From: Treponema sp. | Lineage (GTDB): Bacteria > Spirochaetota > Spirochaetia > Treponematales > Breznakiellaceae | Assembly: GCA_031265845.1 (NCBI GenBank) | Contig: JAISCC010000132.1 | Location: 1-54,851, forward strand | Direction: 5' to 3' | Length of the DNA: 54,851 nt | Part shown: piece after piece, positions 1 through 7,743 of the stretch | Layout: every line of letters begins with the position of its first letter | How positions within the stretch are numbered: the stretch's first letter is position 1 | Made by a program: the position numbers and the translations under genes | Notes under the pieces: model-generated | What the model was told of the DNA's origin: nothing | Seen by the model: only the letters and a program-made list of their open reading frames with translations | The model's database searches: none

Positions 1-369
1 ATATCCATCCCATTCAAATATTGGATAATGAAATAATACAATTTTTATCTTTTGATAATGTAACACATAATAATCACTAATCCATTCAAAATTTTTTTTA
101 TTGAAATTCTTATCATCAATAAATTTATCATGATTGCCTTTTACTAAATATTTTTTGCCATTTAATCTTTTTATAATATTATCTGCTTCTAAACCATTGC
201 CTTTAAATAAAAAATCTCCTAAAATATAAATCTCATCATTGTCATTTACACAGGAATTCCAATTTTTTATTAATGATTCATTCATTTGAATAACATTGGA
301 AAATGGTCTTCCACACAAATTTATAATATTTGAATGATTAAAATGTGTATCTGCCGTAAAAAATATCAT
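1..369 (-). CDS. Metallophosphoesterase, partial (runs off the left edge)
   Basis: An open frame of 123 codons starts at ATG (367-369, minus strand) behind a GGAGGATAAA ribosome site and leaves the window before a stop. Calcineurin-like metallophosphatase motifs appear in order: DTH (residues 7-9), GD (51-52), GNHD (78-81) and a later metal-binding His in LFHYP (His114). Members of this family hydrolyse phosphomono- or diesters with a di-metal centre; the substrate cannot be told. There is no signal peptide, so it is probably cytoplasmic. The gene is extremely AT-rich with many Asn/Ile/Lys codons, unlike the G+C-richer DNA that begins about 60 bases upstream of its start. This suggests recent import, perhaps from a phage or a low-GC bacterium. 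Family assignment is firm, role unknown. Confidence 0.85.
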   Translation of the reverse strand, partial: MIFFTADTHFNHSNIINLCGRPFSNVIQMNESLIKNWNSCVNDNDEIYILGDFLFKGNGLEADNIIKRLNGKKYLVKGNHDKFIDDKNFNKKNFEWISDYYVLHYQKIKIVLFHYPIFEWDGY

Positions 370-445
370 TTTTATCCTCCGAATGTTCATTTTACTTTAA
401 TTATTTTATTGTGTCAATATTTTATTCTATAATTTTCAATCAATT

Positions 446-1138
446 TTAGCCCGTATTGCGCATAAACATGCCGTATGCGCTTTGCGCATTGGCAACCGCC
501 GTTGCCATATCGGCGTCGGAAACGTCGCCGTTGCGATAGATTGGCGTGCCGTCGGCCAGCGCGCCGTAAACCTGCAATCCGCAATCGCAATCTTCACCAA
601 TGCCCAGATGGTTTTTGCCATTTGGATTCATCGCCGCGCATGCCAATCCTTTAACGCCGCCGCAACCGCCGCCGTGTCATGCGCCCCAATTTCACAATCC
701 ATTTCGCCTCCACGCCCTGCGCTGACGGCGGCTCCAATCCGTTCGCGCCGGACACGACCCGCACCAGTTCCACCTTGGAGTTCGTCAACGCCGCGCCGCC
801 CACGCCCAATTCGTTCCATCCGCCATGGATATTCGTGGATGCCGCACCCATTTGCGCGCCCGTCACGTCATCTCCGCGAAACGCGGATTCCATCTCCGCG
901 CAATCGTACAAAACGGGGTCGGGTTCCGGATCCGGATTGGGTTCTGGATTAGGTTCCGGGTTGGGATTGTCCGGCTGTTCGGGATTCGGTTTTTCCGGCT
1001 CCTTAATTTCCGGGGCATCCGCCATGCGCCCAGCGACATGGCCAATGTCATCCACCCGGCCGCGCGTTTTTTGTTCCGCGCCGCACGCGCCGCATCCAAT
1101 TTTTCCGTCAAAATTTCGTCGACAATGTTTTTTTTCAT
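446..1138 (-). pseudogene. Broken gene for a proline-rich protein of unknown function
   Basis: No single frame is open, but three overlapping minus-strand frames join into one plausible protein. It starts MKKNIVDEILTEKL at 1138, shifts frame near 1040, and continues through a linker of repeated N-P-E-P units (about 910-1010). A region with GGWNELGVGGAAL follows. It shifts again near 690-650 and ends with a frame containing NGKNHLGIGEDCDCG and a stop at 446-448. I do not recognise the family. There is no clear Shine-Dalgarno site. Either the gene has decayed through at least two frameshifts or the assembly has indels here. It lies just downstream of another broken gene in the same direction, so both may be remnants of one operon. 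Confidence 0.5.
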
Positions 1139-1199
1139 AATACAAGAATCTTTTTGTGCGCCATGCGCGTCGTCCGCCCACGCGGACGGGCTTTTCCTG

Positions 1200-1763
1200 T
1201 TACGGAATGGGGGTCGAAACCATCGGACTCCAGCCCCCTTCTTGCCATCATTTTCTATCTGCGCGGCGAAATGCGCCGTCTTCCCGTTGCCCCCATACTC
1301 TAACTCGATCTCGCCCTTCTTCCGCTTGGTGAAAAACGATTTGGGAAGATCGGCGTCCGGATCCGCCGGCGGCGTTTCTCCGGGCGCGACCGCCTTGCGC
1401 CATATCCGGCAGCCCTTGTCCGCCGAAGCGTCGGGATTGCCGTCAACGCGGACCATCCTCAAGCCCGGCTCACGCTGCCCGACCAGACAAGCCTCCGCCA
1501 TGACGCGGGCCGTGGGGGCGCCGGATGCGAGTCACGCGGTTTGAGTCCCGGGGCGGTATAGTCGGAATCGAGAAGTGCGGGTGGCCGCGTTCCCGGCGGT
1601 TTCCAGCGCGGCCGCCGCCTGCAAAAGCGCCTGGAGCGCGGCCATCGCCGCTTGGAGTACGCCCCGCCCGGTCATTTTGGACAAGCGGAGGGTTGTCCAG
1701 ACCCTTGCCATCGCCAATGCGCCTTCCCTTGCCGTAGGGAGCCAGCCTTTTGTCGCCACCATG
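1200..1763 (-). pseudogene. Broken gene, hypothetical protein with a C-terminal fibronectin-like domain
   Basis: The start ATG at 1763 has an AAGGAG site nine bases upstream and opens a helical N-terminus (MVATKGWLPTAREG, about 63 residues) that runs into a stop at 1532. The matching C-terminal part is in another frame from about 1500: a beta-rich segment with DLPKSFFTKRKKGEIELEY and GKTAHFAAQIENDGKKG. After a further one-base shift near 1220 comes the expected ending MVSTPIP and a stop at 1200-1202. From memory of the family, an intact member is a little over 200 residues and has a middle segment that is missing here. I infer an internal deletion plus at least one frameshift. Function unknown; such proteins recur in gut Bacteroidetes and treponemes. 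Confidence 0.55.
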
Positions 1764-2149
1764 TCGCCGCTCCTTATATGAATGAATATGCATTGACACC
1801 GTTTTGACGCCTGAAACCGGCGCATGCGCGCCCCATTGGGTTGATCGGGCGCCCTTTTGGATCAATAGGATTTCCGAATAAAAAATGTTGTCCAAAAAAT
1901 AGAAATTGAGCGGTTTTGTTTAACGGGCGAAGACGCCGCTTGTTTGTATAATATGAGGCTGGAGAATGCGGGGTATTCTTCCGCCGCCGCGGCTGTTTGC
2001 GTCATACGGTTTGTTCATTTTTTATTTGTTCACACTCCTTTTGAAAGCATTTTATTTTACAAAACAATATATACCGTGTCATCCATGCGCAACGGCATGG
2101 GGAGCCTGACAGGGAAGCTTGTCCCGCCAGCAGGCTGACTGGCGCCGCT
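1764..2149. other. Intergenic stretch without a gene
   Basis: I see no convincing coding region. A TATAAT hexamer lies at 1947-1952 on the plus strand but has no good -35 partner. Close to the end of recQ there are short inverted repeats (GGCGCC copies around the recQ stop, AGCCTG with CAGGCT at about 2102-2135) that could fold in the recQ 3' end, but no U-run follows, so a terminator call is not supported. Confidence 0.4.
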
Positions 2150-4042
2150 CTAGGCGCCGTTGTAATGCGCCGCGTCCCTATACTCCCGTATCAGGTCAGT
2201 GAACACATCTGCGTACTTTTCCATTTTGATCTCGCCAACACCGGATATTTGCAGGAATTCCCGCCTGTCAACGGGTCGCTTCCGGCATATATTCCGCAAA
2301 ACGGCGTCGGAAAAGACGATGTATGACGGGACGCCCGCTTTTTGGGCGATGGTTTTCCGCAAATCCCGCAATTTTTCAAACAGGGCTTCATCAAATTCCT
2401 GCATCGGCAGGATCGCTTCCACGCTTTCCTTCAGCGGCTCCTCTTTCGGCAACATCATGCGTACGTTTTTCCGCTCAAACACGATTTCACCCGAACGCTC
2501 CGAAGGGCATACCACGGGAAATTCACCGGCATTCAGCGCAAGATAGCCCTGTTCTATCAGAAAATCCAGAATCAGCCGCGTACGGCGAGCGCTTGAGTCT
2601 TTCATAATGCCGTACGTGCTGAGCGTGTCAAGGTGAAAGTTCCGAATCTTTTCGTTCCTGCCCCCCCGTACAATGTCGGCAATCACGGTCTTGCCAAAGC
2701 GCCTGCCCCGTTGTTCCAGCCGCAGTACGCAGGACACGAGTTTCTGCGCTTCTATCGTAATGTCGATGTCCTCAAAAAGCATGTTGCAGTTTGAGCAATT
2801 TCCGCAAAAAGAAGGCGCGTTCTCGCCAAAATAGGTGAGCAGCCGTGACCGCAGGCAATCGCTTCCGGTGGCGTACCATGTCATGAGTTTCAGCAACTCC
2901 AGATTGCGCTGAACAAGCGCCTTGTCCACTGGAACATCCTCATCGTTGGAATGAGTGATGAGAAACTCGTTTATGCGCACATCGCGCCCGCTGTAAAAAA
3001 GGACGCACTCGGCGGGCTCGCCGTCCCGCCCGGCCCGGCCCGCCTCCTGATAGTAGCTTTCTATGTTTTTCGGCATATTGTAATGGATGACAAAAGACAC
3101 ATTCGATTTGTCAATGCCCATGCCGAATGCGTTGGTCGCCACCATGATGGTTTTCCTGTCGTAGAGAAAATCATCCTGATTTTCATGCCGCTCCGCGTCT
3201 TCAAGCCCCGCGTGGTACTTGGCGACGGCGAAATTCCTGTCCGAAAGCATTTCCCACACCTCCGCAACAGTTTTTCTGGTGTTGCAGTACACGATGCCGC
3301 TCTTATTCCTGTTGCGCTGTACATAGTCCAGCAACGCCGCGCTTTTGCTCTTGGGCTTTCGCACCTCAAAATAGAGGTTTTGCCTGTCAAAACCTGTAGT
3401 AATGACGAATGGGTCCTTCAAAAACAGAATGGAAAGAATGTCTTCCTTCACTTTCAGCGTAGCCGTCGCCGTAAAAGCGGCTATGACGGGTCTTTGATCC
3501 AGCGTTTGTATAAATTGAGTGATATGGAGATAACTCGGTCTGAAATCGTGTCCCCACTGGGAAATGCAGTGCGCTTCGTCAATCACCACTAGGGCGATTG
3601 TTTGGGAATCCTTTCCACCCTGCGCTCTGGATTGCATTTTTTGCTGGATTTGCAAAAAATTTTCTTTAAGAAGCCGTTCCGGCGCGATGTAGAGTATGTC
3701 GCAATCGCCCCGGTACATCAGCTTCATGGTCGCTGCGTATTCTTCCTGCGAAAGGGAACTGTTCAGGCACGCCGCCCGTACGCCGGCTTCCCTGAGCGCG
3801 TTGACCTGATCCTTCATCAGCGAAATAAGCGGCGAAATCACCACCGTAAGCCCGTCCAGCAACAACGCCGGTATCTGGTAACAGAGGGATTTTCCGGCTC
3901 CGGTGGGCATAATCGCAAGCGCGTCTCTGCCCGCGAGAATGGCGTCAATGACGGCTTCCTGTCCGGGACGGAATTTCGTATAACCGAAATACTCCTTGAG
4001 AACGGCGAATTTGTCTTTGCGCGTTGGCGGCGTTTTTTGCAT
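2150..4042 (-). CDS. recQ: ATP-dependent DNA helicase RecQ
   Basis: RecQ unwinds DNA 3'-to-5' during recombination repair and restart of stalled forks. The 630-residue protein has the full bacterial layout. Walker A is PTGAGKS (46-52), the DEAH box is at 155-158, followed by the helicase motif TATAT near 191-195 and the arginine-finger motif QEAGRAGRDG (332-341). The zinc site uses Cys396, Cys413, Cys416 and Cys419. A winged-helix region follows, then a C-terminal HRDC domain (about 553-620) with ISGVGEIKMEKY. The ATG at 4042 has AAAGGA eight bases upstream. A good promoter (TTGACA, 17 nt, TAGAAA) lies directly in front. Neighbours are a broken gene downstream and the HTH regulator gene upstream on the same strand. 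Confidence 0.97.
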   Translation of the reverse strand: MQKTPPTRKDKFAVLKEYFGYTKFRPGQEAVIDAILAGRDALAIMPTGAGKSLCYQIPALLLDGLTVVISPLISLMKDQVNALREAGVRAACLNSSLSQEEYAATMKLMYRGDCDILYIAPERLLKENFLQIQQKMQSRAQGGKDSQTIALVVIDEAHCISQWGHDFRPSYLHITQFIQTLDQRPVIAAFTATATLKVKEDILSILFLKDPFVITTGFDRQNLYFEVRKPKSKSAALLDYVQRNRNKSGIVYCNTRKTVAEVWEMLSDRNFAVAKYHAGLEDAERHENQDDFLYDRKTIMVATNAFGMGIDKSNVSFVIHYNMPKNIESYYQEAGRAGRDGEPAECVLFYSGRDVRINEFLITHSNDEDVPVDKALVQRNLELLKLMTWYATGSDCLRSRLLTYFGENAPSFCGNCSNCNMLFEDIDITIEAQKLVSCVLRLEQRGRRFGKTVIADIVRGGRNEKIRNFHLDTLSTYGIMKDSSARRTRLILDFLIEQGYLALNAGEFPVVCPSERSGEIVFERKNVRMMLPKEEPLKESVEAILPMQEFDEALFEKLRDLRKTIAQKAGVPSYIVFSDAVLRNICRKRPVDRREFLQISGVGEIKMEKYADVFTDLIREYRDAAHYNGA

Positions 4043-4072
4043 GGTACAAGTTCCTTTAGGTTTCTACCGGTA

Positions 4073-4101
4073 TTTCTACCGTATCGCCCGCCGAATGTCA
4101 A
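4073..4101 (-). promoter_or_regulatory. Promoter of recQ
   Basis: On the minus strand TTGACA (4101-4096) and TAGAAA (4078-4073) are separated by 17 nt, close to the vegetative consensus. The -10 lies 31 bases before the recQ ATG. A short direct repeat, GGTAGAAA and GGTAGAAA, overlaps the -10 and start region. Confidence 0.65.
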
Positions 4102-4128
4102 GGCTTTTTCTCTTGCGGCTTCTGACAT

Positions 4129-4455
4129 TCATAACACGTTGTATTTTTTATATACGCTTTCCAGCGACTGGTTCATAACCCTTGAAACATCCTCTGAAAA
4201 TTGCCTTATGACACTTTTCGCCTCATCAGAGATATCATCTTGCCCCTTAAAAAGCTCGTAAACCGGCACCTTCAAAGCTTGCGCTAAATTTGAAAGCGTG
4301 TCGGGATAGGGCCATTTATTTCCACGTTCTATATCACTAAGAAACGTGATGGAAATGCCCGCCTCTCCAGCCAAATCCGCTTGAGACAATTCACGGTGGA
4401 AACGAAATAGTTTTATATTGTTTCCCAACGCATCGCGCACCTCTTTCCCGCTCAT
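4129..4455 (-). CDS. Small HTH-type (Cro/CI) transcriptional regulator
   Basis: A 108-residue protein with a classic HTH_3 DNA-binding domain over residues about 11-66: ELSQADLAGEAGIS forms the first helix and turn, and FLSDIERGNKWP is the end of the recognition helix, typical of XRE/Cro repressors. The C-terminal 40 residues are helical and could dimerise. The ATG at 4455 is chosen because it is overlapped (ATGA) by the stop of a short upstream frame and has AGGA ten bases upstream. A GTG at 4461, two codons earlier, is also possible. A 15-nt poly-C tract in the sense strand lies only 29 bases before the ATG. Such proteins usually bind operators near their own gene; the targets are unknown. 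The divergent CsgG-like operon is a candidate. Confidence 0.9.
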   Translation of the reverse strand: MSGKEVRDALGNNIKLFRFHRELSQADLAGEAGISITFLSDIERGNKWPYPDTLSNLAQALKVPVYELFKGQDDISDEAKSVIRQFSEDVSRVMNQSLESVYKKYNVL

Positions 4456-4604
4456 AAGCACATAATCCTGTAAAGAAGAGAATGGGGGGGGGGGGGGGAC
4501 TCCCTGTTACGGATGCGCGGGAAACGATCAGGCGCCAGCCAAGCCGCAGAAGAGAATGTATCGTTCAGTACCGTGGTTTTGAAGCGCGTTAAAGCCATAT
4601 TCAT
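4452..4604 (-). CDS. Possible leader ORF crossing the poly-C tract, coupled to the HTH gene
   Basis: A 50-codon frame begins MNMALTRFKTT, reads through the poly-C tract as a run of prolines, and stops with TGA at 4452-4454 overlapping the HTH gene's ATG (ATGA). With 15 C the frame stays open to that overlap; gain or loss of one C shifts it and would uncouple the two. The first ATG sits 7 nt after a TATAAT, with no ribosome site, so translation would be leaderless or weak. The protein sequence matches nothing I know. It could equally be an untranslated leader. Confidence 0.35.
   Translation of the reverse strand: MNMALTRFKTTVLNDTFSSAAWLAPDRFPRIRNRESPPPPHSLLYRIMCL
4484..4498. repeat. Homopolymer tract, 15 G (plus strand) in the HTH gene leader
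   Basis: An uninterrupted run of 15 G on the plus strand (15 C in the HTH transcript), between the HTH promoter and start codon. Tracts of this length slip during replication, and poly-G tracts near gene starts control phase variation in treponemes. An alternative reading on the plus strand is ATG followed by the G run (ATG at 4482), but the frame after it has no sign of being a gene. Confidence 0.95.
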
Positions 4605-4611
4605 ACATACT

Positions 4612-4640
4612 ATTATAGTACATAACGCTGTTTTATCAAT
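4612..4640 (-). promoter_or_regulatory. Promoter of the HTH regulator gene
   Basis: On the minus strand ATTGAT (4640-4635) and TATAAT (4617-4612) are 17 nt apart. The expected start of transcription, 7 nt after the -10, falls on the ATG of the leader ORF. The transcript would then cross the poly-C tract before reaching the regulator gene. Confidence 0.55.
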
Positions 4641-4758
4641 AGAATCTTTTTCAAAATGAACCGCAGTGAACCGCCCGTCAACCAGGGAGAACCTGAAATA
4701 TGAATCGCCGGCTCTGCCGGTAGTTGCGTAAAATAGCGAATAATTTACGACTGACCTC

Positions 4759-4787
4759 TTGACAACAATCAATAAGAGTTATATCAT
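4759..4787 (+). promoter_or_regulatory. Promoter of the CsgG/LPP20 operon
   Basis: TTGACA (4759-4764), 17 nt, TATCAT (4782-4787). It drives the rightward operon that begins at 4883 and leaves a leader of about 90 nt with two hairpins. It is divergent from the HTH promoter 119 bases away. Confidence 0.7.
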
Positions 4788-4817
4788 ACATCCAATAGAT
4801 TGTTATACAATAACGTT

Positions 4818-4842
4818 GCGCGAGCGTTTGCCTCGCGCTTTT
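4818..4842 (+). terminator. Terminator-like hairpin in the leader of the CsgG-like gene
   Basis: GCGCGAG (4818-4824) pairs with CTCGCGC (4832-4838) and is followed by TTTTAC. It lies between the promoter and the first gene, so it could act as an attenuator. A second hairpin follows, CTGCGG (4852-4857) with CCGCAG (4863-4868), ending just before the GAGGAG ribosome site. Confidence 0.55.
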
Positions 4843-4882
4843 ACTAAACGTCTGCGGTTTTGCCGCAGGAGAGGAGTATATG

Positions 4883-5374
4883 ATGCAAAAAAAGTTCATT
4901 CTGACAGTATTGACAGTTCTGTCGCCGTTCTTTGTTTTCGCGCAGGAAAGCAATGTCTTGTCTCAGATAAACCGCGCTGTTGAAAAGAGGGGAAGCGTTA
5001 CGGTGGTGGTAATGGATTTTGTCAATGTGGATGGCAGGCAAAGCGTTTTAGGACGGTATTTGGCCGAGGAAGCCATAAAATACCTCATCAAAACCAACAA
5101 TATAAAAGTTGTTGAACGAAGCCAATTAGAATCCATCGTGCAAGAAATGGAATTTCAAACCAGCGGGTATGTAAGCGAAGAATCAAGCGCTGTCATCGGC
5201 GATATGCTGGGCGCGGACGTGATTGTGCAGGGGAATTTAACGCGGACAGGACGGCGTATTGAGGTGAAGCTAAAGGTATTAGACATCAGAACCGCGGAAA
5301 TCTTGGCTATGGGATCGTCTGAGCTGTCAGGCGCCAAATATCTCAGGATGTATAACGATATACTAGGAGACTAA
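4883..5374 (+). CDS. Exported CsgG-like protein
   Basis: A 163-residue secreted protein. A signal peptide (residues 1-20, hydrophobic core FILTVLTVLSPFFVF) ends at FAQ. The mature part follows the CsgG/LpoB-type fold: VVVMDFVNVDGR, then an AIKYLIKTNNIKVVERSQLE segment matching the family's 'V-V-ER-L' motif, GYVSEESSAVIGDMLGADVIVQGNL, and a closing strand pair ending in LDIRTAEILAM. Full CsgG forms an outer-membrane secretion pore, but this short form lacks the barrel hairpins, so it is probably periplasmic. Two ATG codons stand in a row (4880 and 4883); the second has better spacing (6 nt) to GAGGAG. It is the first gene of an operon: only two bases separate it from the LPP20-like gene. Exact role unknown. 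Confidence 0.85.
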   Translation: MQKKFILTVLTVLSPFFVFAQESNVLSQINRAVEKRGSVTVVVMDFVNVDGRQSVLGRYLAEEAIKYLIKTNNIKVVERSQLESIVQEMEFQTSGYVSEESSAVIGDMLGADVIVQGNLTRTGRRIEVKLKVLDIRTAEILAMGSSELSGAKYLRMYNDILGD

Positions 5375-5376
5375 AA

Positions 5377-6387
5377 ATGAAAACACGGCGTGTTTTTTTA
5401 ATTTTTGTTTTTTCTTCGGTTTCTTATGTCGTTTTTCCCGCGCCTCCCCCTGTATGGTACAGGGATAAAACGGCCGAATACCCGGACAGCCGATTCATCG
5501 CGGAGATAGGCATGGGAGATACCCTTGATGCGGCGAAAACTATGGCGTTGAGCAATATAGCCATGTTTTTCAAGACCTCCATACGCGCTCAAAACGAACT
5601 CTTTACAGAATACAATGAAAGCGTTTCCGGAAAAGGCAAGCAGACAAACAGAAACTCGCTTATGAGAAACCAGGCTGTCATCACGTCAGAAGCGGAATTC
5701 CTCGGCGTGCGTTTCGCCTCGCCGTGGTACAACGAGCAAAGCGGAACGTGGGTTGCGCTTGGATATATCGACATAGAGGAAGCTTTGCAAATATACCGGA
5801 ACAGAATAGAAACCAACCACAACAGCCTCATTCAAAGGCTGCTTACGGCGTATGAACAGGAAGAAGAGCTTCTCTACAAAGTGGAATATCTGAGAGGCGC
5901 CGTCGCTACAGCAAAAATAATAGAAGAAGATATCCGCGCTTTGAGCATTTTGAATTCATCGGGGCAATTCGCTGAAGTTTTGGCGCATACGCGGGAAGCG
6001 GTGGCGGCTTACAACGCATACCGTACAAAAATCACCTTTGGCGTTCACATTGATGGGGATCGAGACGGGCTCATTGGACGGAAGTTATTTTCAATTCTTG
6101 AGAGCGCCGGGTATATATGCGACCCGCGCAACGCCGCGTACATCATACATGGAGACATAACCACATCTGAAGAGACACTCCCCGCCGGATATTTTGTACG
6201 CGCCAGCATAACGCTTCAACTATTCGGCGGCAATGGCGCGGTTCTCTATTCGTATAGTAAAAATTACAGTAGAAAAGGGGCGAAATCATGGGAAGCGGCA
6301 TACGGATCGGCTTTTAAGGGTATTGCAGATGATTTGTCCCGTAATTTTATCAACGAATTTAGCGCCCTTTATGGGCGGTTAAATTAA
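5377..6387 (+). CDS. Exported LPP20-like envelope protein
   Basis: A 336-residue protein with a signal peptide (about 1-22, MKTRRVFLIFVFSSVSYVVF). The N-terminal half carries the LPP20 pattern: PVWYRDK, then P-x-SRFIAEIGMGDTLDAAKTMALSNIAMFF, followed by a helical segment and WVALGYIDIEEAL. The C-terminal half (about 220-336) is another alpha/beta domain with AAYIIHGDITTSEETLP and repeated beta strands, resembling the ligand domain of LPP20 relatives. There is no lipobox Cys, so it is probably soluble in the periplasm. It is the second gene of the operon; the ATG lies two bases after the CsgG-like stop behind AGGAGAC. LPP20 proteins commonly sit beside CsgG-like proteins, but a biochemical role is not established. 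Confidence 0.8.
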   Translation: MKTRRVFLIFVFSSVSYVVFPAPPPVWYRDKTAEYPDSRFIAEIGMGDTLDAAKTMALSNIAMFFKTSIRAQNELFTEYNESVSGKGKQTNRNSLMRNQAVITSEAEFLGVRFASPWYNEQSGTWVALGYIDIEEALQIYRNRIETNHNSLIQRLLTAYEQEEELLYKVEYLRGAVATAKIIEEDIRALSILNSSGQFAEVLAHTREAVAAYNAYRTKITFGVHIDGDRDGLIGRKLFSILESAGYICDPRNAAYIIHGDITTSEETLPAGYFVRASITLQLFGGNGAVLYSYSKNYSRKGAKSWEAAYGSAFKGIADDLSRNFINEFSALYGRLN

Positions 6388-6435
6388 GAAACCCGTATCG
6401 GTTTCTATTTCACCTATCAATCAGGAGGATTGAAA

Positions 6436-6969
6436 ATGAAAACAATGAAAGCGGCGTTTGGAATTTCTGTATTGGCGGTTGTTACACTGCTTGCTTCCGG
6501 GTGCGGAAGCGGTCCCGCAACGCCGTCGAGTCAGGGTGGCAGAGGAAACCCGCCCGAAATCGCCGCGTGGATTCAGCAGCATCAGGATGAGGACATCCAC
6601 TACGCGACCGGCATTTCTGAATTCGAGAATGAATCGGACGCTATGCAACAGGCGCTGGCGCTTGCCCGTGAGAACCTTGCGGCAAGTTTGGAGACGGAAG
6701 TGGCCGCAATCAGCGAGAACGCGGTGCGCCGCGCCGAAGCCCAAGGGCAGACGGATCGCATCGCGCGGTTTCAGGATGCGACAAAACAACTCGTAGCCAC
6801 TACATTGCGGAATGTGCGAACCTTCGGACCCTATGTGAACGGCAGGGGAAACACCTACATCATCGTATACCTGGATAAACGAAATTTCCAGAAAGACGTA
6901 AATGACATCGTTGAAGAGGCGTTTGCCGAGGCGAATTCCCAACTGAACAACATGCTGGGCATAGAGTGA
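6436..6969 (+). CDS. LPP20-like lipoprotein
   Basis: A 177-residue lipoprotein. The signal peptide ends in a good lipobox, LLASGC, so Cys is expected to be lipidated and the protein anchored in the envelope. The mature part has the LPP20 core: EIAAWIQQHQDEDIHYATGISEFE, an Ala/Glu-rich helix with RENLAASLETEVAAI, and VRTFGPYVNGRGNTYIIVYLDKRNFQKDV. The ATG at 6436 is seven bases after a strong AGGAGG; an in-frame TTG six bases earlier is less likely. It follows the second operon gene by 48 bases on the same strand and is closely related to the next, frameshifted gene, which it helps to interpret. Confidence 0.88.
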   Translation: MKTMKAAFGISVLAVVTLLASGCGSGPATPSSQGGRGNPPEIAAWIQQHQDEDIHYATGISEFENESDAMQQALALARENLAASLETEVAAISENAVRRAEAQGQTDRIARFQDATKQLVATTLRNVRTFGPYVNGRGNTYIIVYLDKRNFQKDVNDIVEEAFAEANSQLNNMLGIE

Positions 6970-7116
6970 CGCCGGTACAGCCGGAGTTGAAACGCGCCAT
7001 GAGCGCGCGCTCCGGTTGTTTAGAGAAAATTTGACGCGGTTTATGTTCGTCAAGGAAAGCGCCCCAATACGAAAAATAGCGCTTCAATAGAGAAAAATAG
7101 AAAAAAGGAGCGTGGC

Positions 7117-7597
7117 ATGAGAAAATTAGCGCCTTTGTATATAGTTCTATTGGCGGGATGTCTTTCAGCTCAAACACCTGCGGCAATAACCGAATGGATC
7201 AACCGGCGTCAGGGCGATTATATGTTCGGCATGGGGATTTCTACAAAAACTGATGAAGCGGAAGCCTACCGGCAAGCGAAATCTTTTGCGTTGGCCGAGT
7301 TGGCCGTGATTATTGAAGCGCATATAACCGCGGCGGCTCATGATTTCAAGAGCGCGGCAAGCTCCGGCGGCGACGCGGGAAGGGCTGAACAATTTTCGAC
7401 CGGCACGATGTCGCTTGCCAATCAAGTGATAAAAATGGCGCAAGTATACGGTCCTGTTATGAATAAAGAAAACAACCTACCTCGTCGTCTATGCGGACAA
7501 GCGGCAGTTTCAAAAAGATCTCAGCGTGTTGATAGCGCAAACTTTTTCCGCAACGGATGACGGTCTGGACGGCCTTTTATCAGGCAGGAAACATTGA
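7117..7597 (+). pseudogene. LPP20-like lipoprotein gene with a one-base frameshift
   Basis: The gene starts with a lipoprotein signal (LYIVLLAGC) behind AAAAAGGAG and follows its upstream paralogue: AITEWINRRQGDYMFGMGIS, then AQVYGPVMNKEN. At 7474 one extra A changes frame; removing it restores the paralogue's motif as NTYLVVYADKRQFQKDL and gives a stop at 7595-7597. As written, the frame ends early at 7560 with an unrelated tail. It would otherwise be a protein of about 159 residues. This is a recent mutation or an assembly error, since the whole downstream part is intact. Confidence 0.8.
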
Positions 7598-7622
7598 TTT
7601 TTTACCTAGCGTGAGAGAGATT

Positions 7623-7732
7623 CTCACCTACGGGTGAGAGGAAGACTCACCTATGGGTGAGAGAAGGACTCACCTACGGGTGAGAGAGGGACTCCCCTAT
7701 GGGGGAGAGACTCTCTCACTTACTATTGAGAG
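7623..7732 (+). repeat. Array of short hairpins with a 23-nt period
   Basis: Four perfect inverted repeats start at 7623, 7646, 7669 and 7692, exactly 23 nt apart. Each is a 6-bp stem with a 4-nt loop: CTCACC TAYG GGTGAG. The fourth copy changes both arms together (CTCCCC with GGGGAG), a compensatory change that keeps the stem. A fifth, diverged element (CTCTCA at 7713 with TGAGAG ending 7732) overlaps the GAGAGGAG ribosome site of the next gene. The array fills the gap between two rightward lipoprotein genes. It shares its period with the array at 43692-43822. Confidence 0.9.
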
Positions 7733-7743
7733 GAGATGACAGT

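Noticed and set aside
825..1544. Plus-strand ORF of 239 codons
   Set aside because: The minus strand in this stretch has fragments of recognisable protein (for example GKTAHFAAQIENDGKKG), so the plus frame is a shadow.
7623..7732. CRISPR array
   Set aside because: The repeats are short stem-loops directly abutting with 7-nt linkers; there are no spacers of 30 nt and no cas genes in the window.
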